Positions 1 through 7,219 of a stretch of 33,846 nucleotides of DNA are shown here, in pieces (the stretch's first letter is position 1; every line of letters begins with the position of its first letter). Position numbers and translations under genes: made by a program. This stretch comes from an uncultured Pseudomonadota bacterium (GTDB taxonomy: Bacteria; Pseudomonadota; Gammaproteobacteria; Burkholderiales; Rhodocyclaceae). Below the pieces are notes generated by a model. It did no database searches. It was not told the origin of the DNA and saw nothing but the letters and a program-made list of their open reading frames with translations. The DNA is taken from the NCBI GenBank assembly GCA_903870055.1, contig CAIQBG010000043.1, positions 1-33,846 of the forward strand. The letters are read 5' to 3'.

Positions 1-27
1 ACGACGTATCTCGTAAATTATATCCAT
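1..27 (-). CDS. Start of a probable IS21-family transposase (IstA-like), cut by the window edge
   Basis: Only nine codons are visible, reading MDIIYEIRR leftwards out of the window. The ATG at 27-25 has a good ribosome binding site, GGAG at 36-39, with an 8-base spacer, so this is a real gene start. IstA proteins of the IS21 family commonly begin with a similar M(D/E)xxYEIRR segment before a helix-turn-helix (family knowledge). The adjacent 112 bases carry repeated end sequences as expected upstream of istA. Nine residues are too few for certainty; another IS-borne or regulatory gene is possible. Confidence 0.5.
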
Positions 28-80
28 GTAAAACACTCCAGAATCCTCCGGCCAAAAGCCGGATGGTTACATGCTGAGGT

Positions 81-135
81 GGAAACTTTTGGACGCTGTT
101 TCCACCTCTAATCTGGAAAGTTTTGCACGCTGTTT
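81..135 (-). repeat. Two 21-base direct repeats, probable transposase-binding sites
   Basis: Copies lie at 81-101 and 115-135 and differ at two positions; both contain ACGCTGTTT on the plus strand. The first copy overlaps an 11-bp perfect inverted repeat, GAGGTGGAAAC at 76-86 with GTTTCCACCTC at 98-108. Their position between a probable IS terminus and the transposase start suggests end-binding sites. Confidence 0.6.
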
Positions 136-298
136 AACACGAGGAAATGAGCCATCAAAACTCAATAAATTTGCATCGCGACTAAAAATTGACAATAGTC
201 GTTTTGTTTCATATTCATTGGAGGCAGACAGCAATTTAGTCTGCCAAACCAATGCACGCGTCCTGAGATATACAGCCCGTTCCCGTTGGTTTTGTGAA

Positions 299-535
299 GT
301 GTCTAGGAAGGGGAAAACCCGAAGGCGAAACCCTGACGGTAAACAAGCAAAGACACAGTGAGAGACTTCTGTCGCAACCACGCTTGTTGAGGGTCCAGCC
401 CTTGAATGCGACTGCCTACACCCGCTGGACGGTGATGGCGCGGTATGCATATCAGCATAAACACCGCTCAGTCCCGAACCATCTCTGTTGATGGCTAGGG
501 GCAGGCTTTGCCTGCTGAGACTTTGCGGTGTCATA
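299..535 (+). ncRNA. Structured RNA candidate, HEARO / IscB omega-RNA-like, without a nuclease gene
   Basis: This stretch has no credible reading frame but is packed with complementary segments. AACAAGC 342-348 pairs with GCTTGTT 382-388. GTCCAGC 393-399 pairs with GCTGGAC 424-430. GCGGT 440-444 pairs with ACCGC 463-467, enclosing ATGC 445-448 with GCAT 455-458. CTCAG 467-471 pairs with CTGAG 515-519, enclosing CCATC 479-483 with GATGG 490-494 and GCAGGC 501-506 with GCCTGC 510-515. GACAC 352-356 may close the structure with GTGTC 528-532. The 3' part (CAGTCCCGAACC, a hairpin, then GGCTAGGGGC) resembles, from memory, the scaffold of HEARO RNAs, the omega-RNAs guiding IscB nucleases. No iscB lies nearby, so it would be solitary or a remnant. 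Boundaries, strand and family are inferred; a different structured RNA remains possible. Confidence 0.5.
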
Positions 536-724
536 GTCATACCCTTTAAAAACAAAAGATAAACAACCCTAGAGAGTAGTTAAACCTAGGGAAATCTTTG
601 GTTTTACCCTGTATTTTTAAGGCTTTCATTGGTTTGTTAGACCAAACACTGTATGGGCTTAGGGTGTGGGTTTACCCCTTGCGAAGCAAGGGAAAAAGGG
701 CGCGGCGCGAACGCACCCGAAAAA
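536..724. other. Non-coding stretch downstream of the RNA candidate
   Basis: No supported gene lies here, nor in 140-298. The stretch is AT-rich and has an inverted repeat, CCCTAG 567-572 with CTAGGG 586-591. The motif GGTTTTACCC near 600 recurs as GGGTTTACCCC near 668. I see too few copies to call iterons or an origin. Confidence 0.4.
676..692 (-). terminator. Hairpin downstream of the mobC-like gene, possible terminator
   Basis: CCCTTGC at 676-682 and GCAAGGG at 686-692 form a perfect 7-bp stem with a 3-base loop, 33 bases past the stop of the leftward gene at 725. Leftward there is no U-tract after the stem, so it may be a stabilising hairpin rather than an intrinsic terminator. Confidence 0.35.
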
Positions 725-1063
725 TTATGATTCCCCATCCGCGCACTTTGCCAGCCATTCCATTTTTTTCACTTCCCACTCATCACGGCCAGAGCCTGCC
801 GATTGAACCCCCTCTTCTGCGGCAGCAATGATGGCTTTAATCAGGCGTGGGGTGGCTGGCTGCGTCTCAAAAATCTTGATGATGGCACCCCCCAGCGCAT
901 ATTTGATATGCGCCTCCGCGAAGCGCTGGCGCTCGCGTAGTTGGGCGGTGATTTCAGCAGCCTTTTTTGCTGCGTAGGCGTGCTTTCGTGCGAGAGCGTC
1001 TGCACGCTGTTTGAGGCGTTTTTCCTTGGCGGCGAGTTGTTCGGCAGTGATTGTATTCGGCAT
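725..1063 (-). CDS. Small basic coiled-coil protein, probable relaxase accessory protein (MobC-like)
   Basis: The product has 112 residues. Residues 8-50 are rich in Lys, Arg, Ala and Glu and should form a long helix or coiled coil; residues 51-90 look like a second helical region. The ATG at 1063 is preceded by GGAG with 8-base spacing. It is transcribed divergently from the relaxase across a 320-bp hairpin-rich gap, the arrangement seen in Q-type mobilisation regions, where a small accessory protein helps open oriT for the relaxase (family knowledge). I infer the MobC/TraD-like role from size, composition and position; no diagnostic motif is visible. Confidence 0.6.
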   Translation of the reverse strand: MPNTITAEQLAAKEKRLKQRADALARKHAYAAKKAAEITAQLRERQRFAEAHIKYALGGAIIKIFETQPATPRLIKAIIAAAEEGVQSAGSGRDEWEVKKMEWLAKCADGES

Positions 1064-1173
1064 ATTTTGTCTCCATTGTTTTTTGACATTGGCAGCGGTT
1101 TTTTTACCGTTGCTCCTGTGGTTGTCTTCGCTGATTAGGTTGTAAATGTCAATGGAGGACAGCCGCCGCTGAA

Positions 1174-1328
1174 CCGAGTTCGAGCAACATTAGATAAAGC
1201 AGGCTCGACACTCGGCCATAACTATTCAGTTATGCGCAATACACGTTTCTCTTCGAGCAAACGTTTGCGCAAGGGAGCACCCTTGACCCGTTTAAAAAGC
1301 AAAATCGCAAATGCTGTTCAGCACTTGC
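1174..1328. other. Probable origin of transfer (oriT) with four hairpins
   Basis: Four hairpins follow one another between the divergent mobC-like and relaxase genes. The first pairs 1174-1185 with 1203-1215 (12 bp with one bulge). The second pairs CATAACT 1217-1223 with AGTTATG 1228-1234. The third pairs ACGTTT 1243-1248 with AAACGT 1259-1264 and has an inner CTC/GAG helix. The fourth pairs 1307-1316 with 1319-1328 (10 bp, one mismatch) and is followed by eight T at 1338-1345. The third hairpin, followed by TTTGCGCAAGGG, recalls the IncQ nick region, where a hairpin precedes a GCG/C nick site; I place a candidate nick near 1269. This is inference by analogy. Confidence 0.55.
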
Positions 1329-1383
1329 CAATTCGCATTTTTTTTCATACTGGTTAAAGAACAACCAGAATGAAAGGATAAAA

Positions 1384-2511
1384 ATGGCGACTTTTTACCT
1401 GCGCACACGCACAAGCCGAGCGTCAGCAGCACGCGGTGCCGCCCACGCTAACTACATTGCTGGCAACGACCGCTATGCCCACAAAGATGAGGTCATAGCC
1501 GTCATTGACCGCAATTTGCCCTCCTGGGCGAAAGACGCACGCCACTTTTTTGAAATTGCTGACACCAAGGAACGGCTTAATGGCCGTTCATATCGAACCG
1601 TCATTTTTGCCATTCCCAATGAAACGCAAAACAAAGTCCAATGGGCGCAGGACTATGCGGACGAACTTCTCGGCAATCGCCACGCTTACCGCTTGGCAAT
1701 TCACGATAAGCCCAACAACCCGCACGCCCATTTGATGTTTTCCGAGCGCGGCGCTCCTGCTGCATTGAAACGAAGTCTCAACCAAGACGAGCAAAAAAAT
1801 TATTTCAGCCAGCAGAACCCCAAAGATCGTGAGATCTCAAAACGCGGATGGCTTACTAAAGCCAAGGAACTCTATCTACGACACATTCGCCGTATTTGTC
1901 CAAGATATGAACCGCCCAATCGATTGGAAGCCAAGATTGGGCCTGTACTCAAAGACGCAGGGCCAACTTACGAAGCGAAGCGCAAAGAAAGGGAGGCACT
2001 CGTTTTAAAACGGCGAACGATGAGAAATTACCAACCAAGTCATTCCCCAGCGCTTGAAAAAATGACATTGGAAGTTATGGCGGAAGATGCAGCAAATGAA
2101 CTTGCAGGCGTGAACGAAGAATTGGAGGCGTTGCGTTCTTCCACTATCAACGCCGAGCCTATTCAAATGACCTACAACGAGTTTTTGCCTCTGGCCGAAG
2201 GCCTGACCCTTCACCGCCAAGCCTTACGGCCTGTTTTACAGGACTACATAACCCAGAACGAGGTCGATAAGAAGGCAGATTGGCTGGCACAGCGGTGGCA
2301 CTCATTAGCCCCAGAGCAACGGCAGACCACGCAAAACATTTATAAGGCTTATTTTGAGCAGGGGCTGTCAGCAGGCAGAACTCCCGAGGCTTGCGCCCTT
2401 TATGCTGTTGCCAACACCGCGCAGGCTGTCAGGAAGGCCGACGAGAAAACCCGCGTCGATGCATTGCGCCATAAACCCAAAGCAGCCCCTAAACCCAGAC
2501 CAAGAATGTGA
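1384..2511 (+). CDS. mobA: MobA/MobL-family relaxase
   Basis: This 375-residue protein should nick oriT, stay attached to the 5' end and pilot the strand during conjugal mobilisation. The N-terminal 190 residues are the relaxase domain. The metal-binding histidine motif is clear as IHDKPNNPHAHL, with His107, His114 and His116; the catalytic Tyr is expected near the N-terminus (Tyr5 or Tyr24). The C-terminal half is helical and charged and has no primase or helicase domain, so the protein is shorter than RSF1010-type MobA. The ATG at 1384 has AAAGGA 5 bases upstream. The next gene starts 9 bases after the stop, suggesting one transcript. With no type IV secretion genes visible, the element probably relies on a helper conjugation system. 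Confidence 0.88.
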   Translation: MATFYLRTRTSRASAARGAAHANYIAGNDRYAHKDEVIAVIDRNLPSWAKDARHFFEIADTKERLNGRSYRTVIFAIPNETQNKVQWAQDYADELLGNRHAYRLAIHDKPNNPHAHLMFSERGAPAALKRSLNQDEQKNYFSQQNPKDREISKRGWLTKAKELYLRHIRRICPRYEPPNRLEAKIGPVLKDAGPTYEAKRKEREALVLKRRTMRNYQPSHSPALEKMTLEVMAEDAANELAGVNEELEALRSSTINAEPIQMTYNEFLPLAEGLTLHRQALRPVLQDYITQNEVDKKADWLAQRWHSLAPEQRQTTQNIYKAYFEQGLSAGRTPEACALYAVANTAQAVRKADEKTRVDALRHKPKAAPKPRPRM

Positions 2512-2520
2512 GGATCAATA

Positions 2521-2832
2521 ATGAGACAACCAACACCCCAAGAAATTGAAGCACTACGCCAAAGATGGCGTGAGATTTTGAAACGCGCACAGGAGAAGGG
2601 CGAACACCCGACCTATGCCGACATTCAGGCGGCTAATGCCTCAAATGACCCGATGGTGGCCGACCTATTCGCGCAAACTGAAAAGGCGCTGGAAGACTAT
2701 CTCGACAACCGTTTGAGCCGACTGAACACCGACCCAGAAGATTTTCGGCCAGCGAAACGGCCACCATCTGTTTTTAAAATGATTGCCGTCGCCGAGATGC
2801 TCACCAACAGAACGCCAAAACGAAAACCTTAA
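2521..2832 (+). CDS. Unknown small charged protein of the mobilisation module
   Basis: I do not recognise a family for this 103-residue protein. It is rich in charged residues and predicted mostly helical, with a basic C-terminus and no membrane segment or signal peptide. GAGGA in the relaxase stop region (2511-2515) serves as ribosome binding site, and the gene follows the relaxase by 9 bases, so it is very likely cotranscribed. Its stop overlaps by 4 bases the stop of the convergent integrase. Position suggests a mobilisation or maintenance accessory role, but nothing in the sequence shows it. Confidence 0.6.
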   Translation: MRQPTPQEIEALRQRWREILKRAQEKGEHPTYADIQAANASNDPMVADLFAQTEKALEDYLDNRLSRLNTDPEDFRPAKRPPSVFKMIAVAEMLTNRTPKRKP

Positions 2833-4325
2833 CGCGGGTTCTGTTTTTGTTTCCTGATGCGTTCCAGATACTTTGCGCGTTTTTCTTGGTTCCGCTTCCA
2901 GTTGATGAGGAACTCTTTAAAGGTCGAATCTGACGCCCTGACCATCTCAAAGTCTAGCGGGTACGACAGTTTAGCCAGCGTATCGGACAACGCCTTTAAG
3001 CCCACATCGTGCGTGTAGGTCTGGAAGTGAACGCCCTGCGTTTCGCTGCTGTGGCCTGTGATCTGCATCACATGGGCGGGGTTGGCGCCTGTCGCGTGGA
3101 GGCGGGTAATGGCTGTGTGGCGGAAAGAATGAAAAACTTTTCGTTTGTCCGAAAGGCCTACCTCGTCCAACCAGTCGCTAAATTGCCGACCCGCATTTTT
3201 ACCCTTGCCGTTAGCCCCTTCAGTTAGATGAGGAAACAGGAACTCCTCCCCCTGTTCTTGCAGGTGCTTTGCGTAGTCCACGAAGCCCATCTCAACCAAC
3301 TGGGGGTGTATCGGCACCAGCCGCCGCGCATCCGCAGTTTTGCCCTTCTGTATGTGAATACACTGAACGCCATCAACGGTCTTAATATCGGCTGCGTTTA
3401 GAGCGGCAATTTCCTCCCGTCTGGCACCTGTGAACAGGGCAACGATGGGCAGCCAATAGAAATCGGGCTTATGGAACTTTTTCAGGTAGCCAGCGCCGAA
3501 GATGGCTTTAAGTTCGTCATTACTGAACGGCTCATAACTCTCATATTTTGTTGAAAGTTTGCTATTTCGGCCAATGCGCAGCCCCTCGACAGGGCTGGTC
3601 GGTGCTGCCGTGTAATGCCCATTATTTATAGCCCAGTTAAACAGGTCGTGGAGTTGGCCCAACCGCGCATTGAGCCGAACTGCCTTAATCCCCCGTTTCA
3701 GATCCGCAGTTTTCCATTGCACCAGTTCAGGCTTGCCGAACAGGTTGATTTCCAAGTCGCCCAAAAATTCCTTAAAGTCGTTATAGGTGCGTTGCTTGGC
3801 AGTGATAGTGTTTTCGCTGTTATCTAATTTCTTCTCTTCGAGATATGCAGCGACTACTTGGCTAAACAAAAGCGATTTTTCAGGGGCTCTCGCCAGAGGC
3901 CTTTGTTGTTGGGGAAGCCCCATAGCCATTGCAACTTGAAGCGGCGGCATCGTCCCGTGAATAGCCTTGTAGGCTTCAAGCGCCTGCATTAGCAATTCGT
4001 GGTCTGCCTGACCATTGGCACGCATCACGCCCCGCGCTAAATCAAGTTCGTATTTTTGCGTAATGTCGTCGAGCCCCGAACTTTTTGCATTTTTATTTTC
4101 AGGACGCAAAAAATCGGTAAGGCCAGGTAGTCTATTTTTGTTTGCCATCGTGCGTTTTCGCTCAAATGCTTCGTTGAACTGTAGCGCAAGAACCCTCGCT
4201 ATGTCTGCGTCTTTTGTGCCTAAACTATGCAGACTATCGTGCTGCTTCCCGAATGGGTCGCGCCATAAAACACGCAGGCAAAAAACGCCGTGGCGGTTCT
4301 TTTTCAGTCTTGGAACTCGTATCAA
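2829..4325 (-). CDS. int: Tyrosine recombinase (integrase) of the tRNA-Gly element
   Basis: The product has 498 residues and integrates or excises the element at the neighbouring tRNA gene. The N-terminus (VPRLKKNRHGVFCLRV) resembles the arm-type region of phage-like integrases, and residues 150-250 form the SAM-like core-binding domain. Catalytic residues are all present: Arg302 in TGARREEI, a Lys near 329, His399 and Arg402 in HSFRH, His425 in TGHSS, and the nucleophile Tyr437 in TYTHD. A basic tail follows. The start must be TTG at 4325, because TAG lies in frame at 4337-4335 and no ATG or GTG is available nearby. That start and a weak GGGG ribosome binding site suggest low translation. 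The gene begins 73 bases from the tRNA 3' end and is transcribed away from it. Confidence 0.93.
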   Translation of the reverse strand: MIRVPRLKKNRHGVFCLRVLWRDPFGKQHDSLHSLGTKDADIARVLALQFNEAFERKRTMANKNRLPGLTDFLRPENKNAKSSGLDDITQKYELDLARGVMRANGQADHELLMQALEAYKAIHGTMPPLQVAMAMGLPQQQRPLARAPEKSLLFSQVVAAYLEEKKLDNSENTITAKQRTYNDFKEFLGDLEINLFGKPELVQWKTADLKRGIKAVRLNARLGQLHDLFNWAINNGHYTAAPTSPVEGLRIGRNSKLSTKYESYEPFSNDELKAIFGAGYLKKFHKPDFYWLPIVALFTGARREEIAALNAADIKTVDGVQCIHIQKGKTADARRLVPIHPQLVEMGFVDYAKHLQEQGEEFLFPHLTEGANGKGKNAGRQFSDWLDEVGLSDKRKVFHSFRHTAITRLHATGANPAHVMQITGHSSETQGVHFQTYTHDVGLKALSDTLAKLSYPLDFEMVRASDSTFKEFLINWKRNQEKRAKYLERIRKQKQNPR

Positions 4326-4349
4326 GTGGGACCCCTATGTGGGAACCCC
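4326..4349. repeat. Near-identical direct repeats upstream of the integrase start
   Basis: GTGGGACCCC at 4326-4335 and GTGGGAACCCC at 4339-4349 lie between the integrase start and the tRNA 3' end. They could be arm-type integrase or excisionase sites, or simply affect integrase translation. Two copies only, so the role is open. Confidence 0.4.
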
Positions 4350-4398
4350 CCTTCTAAACCTTAAAAAATCTTCTTATAAATCAATAGGTTTAGGCACC

Positions 4399-4472
4399 TG
4401 GAGCGGGCGAAGGGAATCGAACCCTCCTCATAAGCTTGGGAAGCTTAGGTAATGCCACTATACGACGCCCGC
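4399..4472 (-). tRNA. tRNA-Gly (anticodon CCC)
   Basis: The minus strand folds as a complete cloverleaf. The acceptor GCGGGCG (4472-4466) pairs with CGCCCGC (4409-4403), the anticodon stem TAAGC/GCTTA holds the loop TTCCCAA with anticodon CCC, and the T loop is TTCGATT. Discriminator T is followed by an encoded CCA (4401-4399). A TACAAT -10-like hexamer lies on the minus strand at 4496-4491, about 19 bases upstream. The integrase-bearing element begins beyond its 3' end, so this tRNA is the attachment site and stays functional after integration. Confidence 0.95.
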
Positions 4473-4538
4473 ACTGACAAACTGGTCGCTATTGTAATCG
4501 ATAACATCCAACGCCGATGTCGCCGAAGATGACATAGA

Positions 4539-5183
4539 ATGCCTCATCAGGCGCCCAGAATGCACCCACCCAATATTATTCAAATCCTCGTCAACGCCAA
4601 ACCGATGCCCTATGCATTCGGGGCGCTCGGCTGGATATTGATGTGGAAGCTGCAACTGCTAATTCAACATTTCATGCCTGCGCTGGATTATGCAATGGGC
4701 GTTGCGTTAATCTTTCTACCTGCCGGCATTCGCACCTTGGCTGTTCTAGTTTTCGGGCTGCGTGGTGCCGTTGGTGTATTTGTCGGCTGCATTTATTCGA
4801 CGATTGATTACCTGGGTCATTTACCGGCTTTAGACGCATCCTATGCACTAGCCATTTGTGCCATCTCGGCATTCTCTGCCTATGTGATGATGCAACTCGT
4901 TTGCTGGTGGCGAAAAATCGGCTCGGATCTGGATGAGTTACGATTCAGTGACGTGCTGATTGTCGTTTTTAGCCAGGGCCTGCTCTCAGCCTCACTGCAT
5001 CAATTGGTCTTTACCCGTCTCAACCTTGAAGGCGCTTATGTTAATCCTTCAGCGTGGGAGAACTTCCGCCTCTGGGCGGCGATGGCCACCGGCGACATCG
5101 TTGGATCGATGCTACTCATGCTGAGCGGCATCGCGCTCGCCAATACGGCGAACTTAGTTTTCAGAGTCAGTCGGCAAGACTAG
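4539..5183 (+). CDS. MASE1-like integral membrane protein
   Basis: The product has 214 residues and about six hydrophobic helices and lacks a cytoplasmic enzymatic domain. The segment FLPAGIRTLAVLVFGLRGA and the late GDIVGSMLL motif recall MASE1-type sensory membrane domains, in which a PAG turn and a C-terminal GD..G helix are typical (family resemblance only). The start is uncertain: ATGs at 4539, 4560 and 4602 are all possible and none has a clear ribosome binding site. Its end overlaps the convergent sensor kinase gene by 30 bases. A stand-alone MASE1-like domain could be a small sensor or a degenerate larger protein; the ligand is unknown. Confidence 0.65.
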   Translation: MPHQAPRMHPPNIIQILVNAKPMPYAFGALGWILMWKLQLLIQHFMPALDYAMGVALIFLPAGIRTLAVLVFGLRGAVGVFVGCIYSTIDYLGHLPALDASYALAICAISAFSAYVMMQLVCWWRKIGSDLDELRFSDVLIVVFSQGLLSASLHQLVFTRLNLEGAYVNPSAWENFRLWAAMATGDIVGSMLLMLSGIALANTANLVFRVSRQD

Positions 5184-6524
5184 CACCACACTCAGCCCCT
5201 GTTGGGCAGGCCCATCAGCGAGCGTTAGTGATGCATCGTGTAATTCGGCGATACGCAAAGCAATCGAAAGCCCCAGGCCAGAACCCGGGGCATCATTTCC
5301 GGCAAGGCGAGTAAACCGTGACATTACTCGCTGACGCTCTTCGGCCGGTATGCCCGGCCCCTGATCAGACACAACTAATCTCACCCCACCATCAAGTTGC
5401 CGGATGGTAACCGTAACAGCCGTGCCTGCCGGTGAATAACGGATGGCGTTATCAACCAGATTGCGCACCAATACCGCCAACAAGGTAGGGTCCCCTTTTA
5501 CGGGTGCCACATTGCCTTCGTTCAGCATGCACTCCACATTCTTGGCCAGCGCCTGGGGTGTTAGATCGGCAATTACCCCTACGGCAATCTGACGCAAATC
5601 GCACAAGACAAAGCCGCCGATAAGACTTACGCTATCTAGGCGAGCCATCGTTAACAACTGGCCAAGCAAGTGCGTTGCCCGATCACTGGCCTGCACAACA
5701 AGTGACAGCGCATGATCCCGCTCAGTCTTGTCTATTGCGGCAATAGCCACCTGTGCATGCGTGCGAATCGCGGCCAGCGGTGTGCGAATTTCATGCGCAG
5801 CATCCGCCGTGAAACGCCGCTCCTGTTCGATCGATGTCGCTACACGTTCGAGTAAGCGGTTGGTCTGTTCGATAATGGGATGTAGCTCGCCAGGCACGTC
5901 CTCCAGATCAATCGGATCCAGTCGCTCCGGCGACCGCTGGCCAATGAATATGGCCAATCGGCGCAATGGCATAAACCGGTGACGCATCAGCAGCACCAGG
6001 CTCAAGGCCAGCAATAGCAAACCGATCGCGAACGGCGTGAGCAATTGTTTGGCGAGCTCGGCACCAATCGCGTGCCGTGCTTCGAGTGTTTCTGCCACCA
6101 GAATCAGGTGCCCATGACGGGTATCGCGCAGACTATAAACACGCCAGCTACGCCCATCTATCTTTCTATCGGAGAAACCACGAATCTGATCTGTTAGCGC
6201 ATCTCTAGGCGCAGAGGTAGAGCGCGCCAGCAAGTGTCCCTTATCAGTCCAGATCTGAAATGCAACTTTGCGGGCGTAGCGGTGAGAAGGCAGTTCATCG
6301 GGAATTTCGTCAGAACCATCACTACTGAGCACCGCGAGCAGGGCAGCGGTTTGCGCCAGGTGGGCATCAAATAGCTCATCGCCTTCGGAAACCGCGTTAT
6401 GCCAAGCGCTAATGCTCAACGCGACCCAAATGAGCGCGACGAGACCGAGGGTCCCTGAAAGCAACTGGAGTTGCAAGCTGCCAGAGCCCTGACGGGCTCG
6501 TCGCCACCAGAGCCTGAGCTTCAT
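5154..6524 (-). CDS. Sensor histidine kinase, QseC-like
   Basis: The product has 456 residues and partners the response regulator encoded just upstream. A transmembrane helix lies near residues 20-41, a periplasmic sensor domain at 42-155, a second helix at about 160-180, then a HAMP-like linker. The H box holds the phosphoacceptor His244 (ADAAHEIRTPL), the N box is LVDNAIRYSP with Asn359, and G boxes are DQGPGIP (from Asp387) and GSGLGLS (from 414). Length and layout match QseC/PmrB-type kinases. The ATG overlaps the regulator stop by 4 bases, so the two are translationally coupled. Its location behind an SHP/DHC/b561 cluster suggests it controls that electron-transfer module; the signal is unknown. 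Confidence 0.9.
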   Translation of the reverse strand: MKLRLWWRRARQGSGSLQLQLLSGTLGLVALIWVALSISAWHNAVSEGDELFDAHLAQTAALLAVLSSDGSDEIPDELPSHRYARKVAFQIWTDKGHLLARSTSAPRDALTDQIRGFSDRKIDGRSWRVYSLRDTRHGHLILVAETLEARHAIGAELAKQLLTPFAIGLLLLALSLVLLMRHRFMPLRRLAIFIGQRSPERLDPIDLEDVPGELHPIIEQTNRLLERVATSIEQERRFTADAAHEIRTPLAAIRTHAQVAIAAIDKTERDHALSLVVQASDRATHLLGQLLTMARLDSVSLIGGFVLCDLRQIAVGVIADLTPQALAKNVECMLNEGNVAPVKGDPTLLAVLVRNLVDNAIRYSPAGTAVTVTIRQLDGGVRLVVSDQGPGIPAEERQRVMSRFTRLAGNDAPGSGLGLSIALRIAELHDASLTLADGPAQQGLSVVLVLPTDSEN

Positions 6525-7177
6525 TTTGGCATGATGTAGCCAACACCACGTACGGTCTTAATCACCTCGGTGGCTGTTTTACGCCGCAAGTGGTGCACAT
6601 GCACTTCCAGCGCATTCGACTCGACTTCTTCACCCCACGGATAAATCTTCGACTCAAGCTGGGCACGTGTCAGCACACGGCCGGCATTGAGCATCAACTC
6701 GTGCAGCAGATCAAATTCGCGCGGTGATAACTCCACGTCTTTTTGTTCATAGTGTACGTCGCGCGATGCCGGGTCGAGCGTGAGTGCGCCCACTTGCATA
6801 ATTGGCGCTGCTGCACCGGCCGCCCGACGGATCAGCGCCCGCAGACGCGCTGCCAGTTCACCCAGATCGCAGGGCTTAACCATGTAATCGTCAGCGCCCG
6901 AATCAAGTCCGGCAATAACGTCCTGAGCGGTATCGCGCGCAGTCAATACCAGCACCGGAAATTTCTGCTCATTTGCCCGCACACGCTTCAACACTTCCAG
7001 ACCGTCCATTTTGGGCAGTCCGAGATCCAGAACAACTGCGCTAAACGTGTCGTGCCGCAGTGTTTGCCAAGCGGATTCTCCATCTTTGACCCATTCCGGG
7101 TGAAAGCCTGCCTGACGCAGACCCGCCTGCAGACCTTCGCCCAGCATCGGATCATCTTCCACTATCAAAATACGCAT
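6521..7177 (-). CDS. OmpR/PhoB-family response regulator, QseB-like
   Basis: This is a 218-residue two-domain regulator. The receiver domain (1-115) has the acidic pair at Glu7, Asp8 and Asp9 and the phosphorylation site Asp51 in VVLDLGLPKMDG. A winged-helix DNA-binding domain fills residues 125-218 and ends in the usual VRGVGYIM. The start ATG at 7177 lies 42 bases after the cytochrome b561 stop, so it could be cotranscribed with the cytochromes or read from a small internal promoter. It probably activates the cytochrome operon through two hexamers upstream of the first cytochrome gene (8838-8854), which is inference. Confidence 0.92.
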   Translation of the reverse strand: MRILIVEDDPMLGEGLQAGLRQAGFHPEWVKDGESAWQTLRHDTFSAVVLDLGLPKMDGLEVLKRVRANEQKFPVLVLTARDTAQDVIAGLDSGADDYMVKPCDLGELAARLRALIRRAAGAAAPIMQVGALTLDPASRDVHYEQKDVELSPREFDLLHELMLNAGRVLTRAQLESKIYPWGEEVESNALEVHVHHLRRKTATEVIKTVRGVGYIMPK

Positions 7178-7219
7178 TGTTTTATCCTTTGATGGATGCA
7201 GTATGCCGCAGACGGCGGC

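Larger units (their letters stand above)
1..139 (-). mobile_element. Probable left end of an IS21-family insertion sequence (partial)
   Basis: Read on the minus strand from 139, the sequence starts TGTTAAACAGCG, fitting the TG terminus of IS21-family elements. Two 21-base direct repeats follow, at 135-115 and 101-81, identical at 19 of 21 positions with a period of 34. IS21-family ends characteristically carry such multiple transposase-binding repeats (family knowledge). The inner copy is flanked by an 11-bp perfect inverted repeat (76-86 with 98-108), and a 6-bp hairpin (47-52 with 58-63) lies just before the transposase ribosome binding site. The exact terminus at 139 is inferred, because the other end and the target duplication are not visible. 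Confidence 0.55.

Noticed and set aside
81-135. CRISPR-like repeats
   Set aside because: Only two copies with a 13-base gap and no cas genes; better explained as IS end repeats.
67-555. A 162-residue minus-strand reading frame and overlapping plus-strand frames at 71-361 and 294-491
   Set aside because: They cover an IS end and the hairpin-dense RNA candidate, have no recognisable domains, and their residue composition looks like antisense of structured RNA.
560-680. Possible iterons or replication origin (GGTTTTACCC-like motifs)
   Set aside because: Only two or three imperfect copies with irregular spacing, and no replication initiator gene in the window.
598-831. A 77-residue plus-strand frame
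   Set aside because: It runs through the hairpin at 676-692 and overlaps the better supported mobC-like gene on the other strand.
1-4398. A second copy of the tRNA 3' end as attachment site inside the window
   Set aside because: I found no direct repeat of the tRNA 3' sequence left of the integrase; the other end must lie outside.
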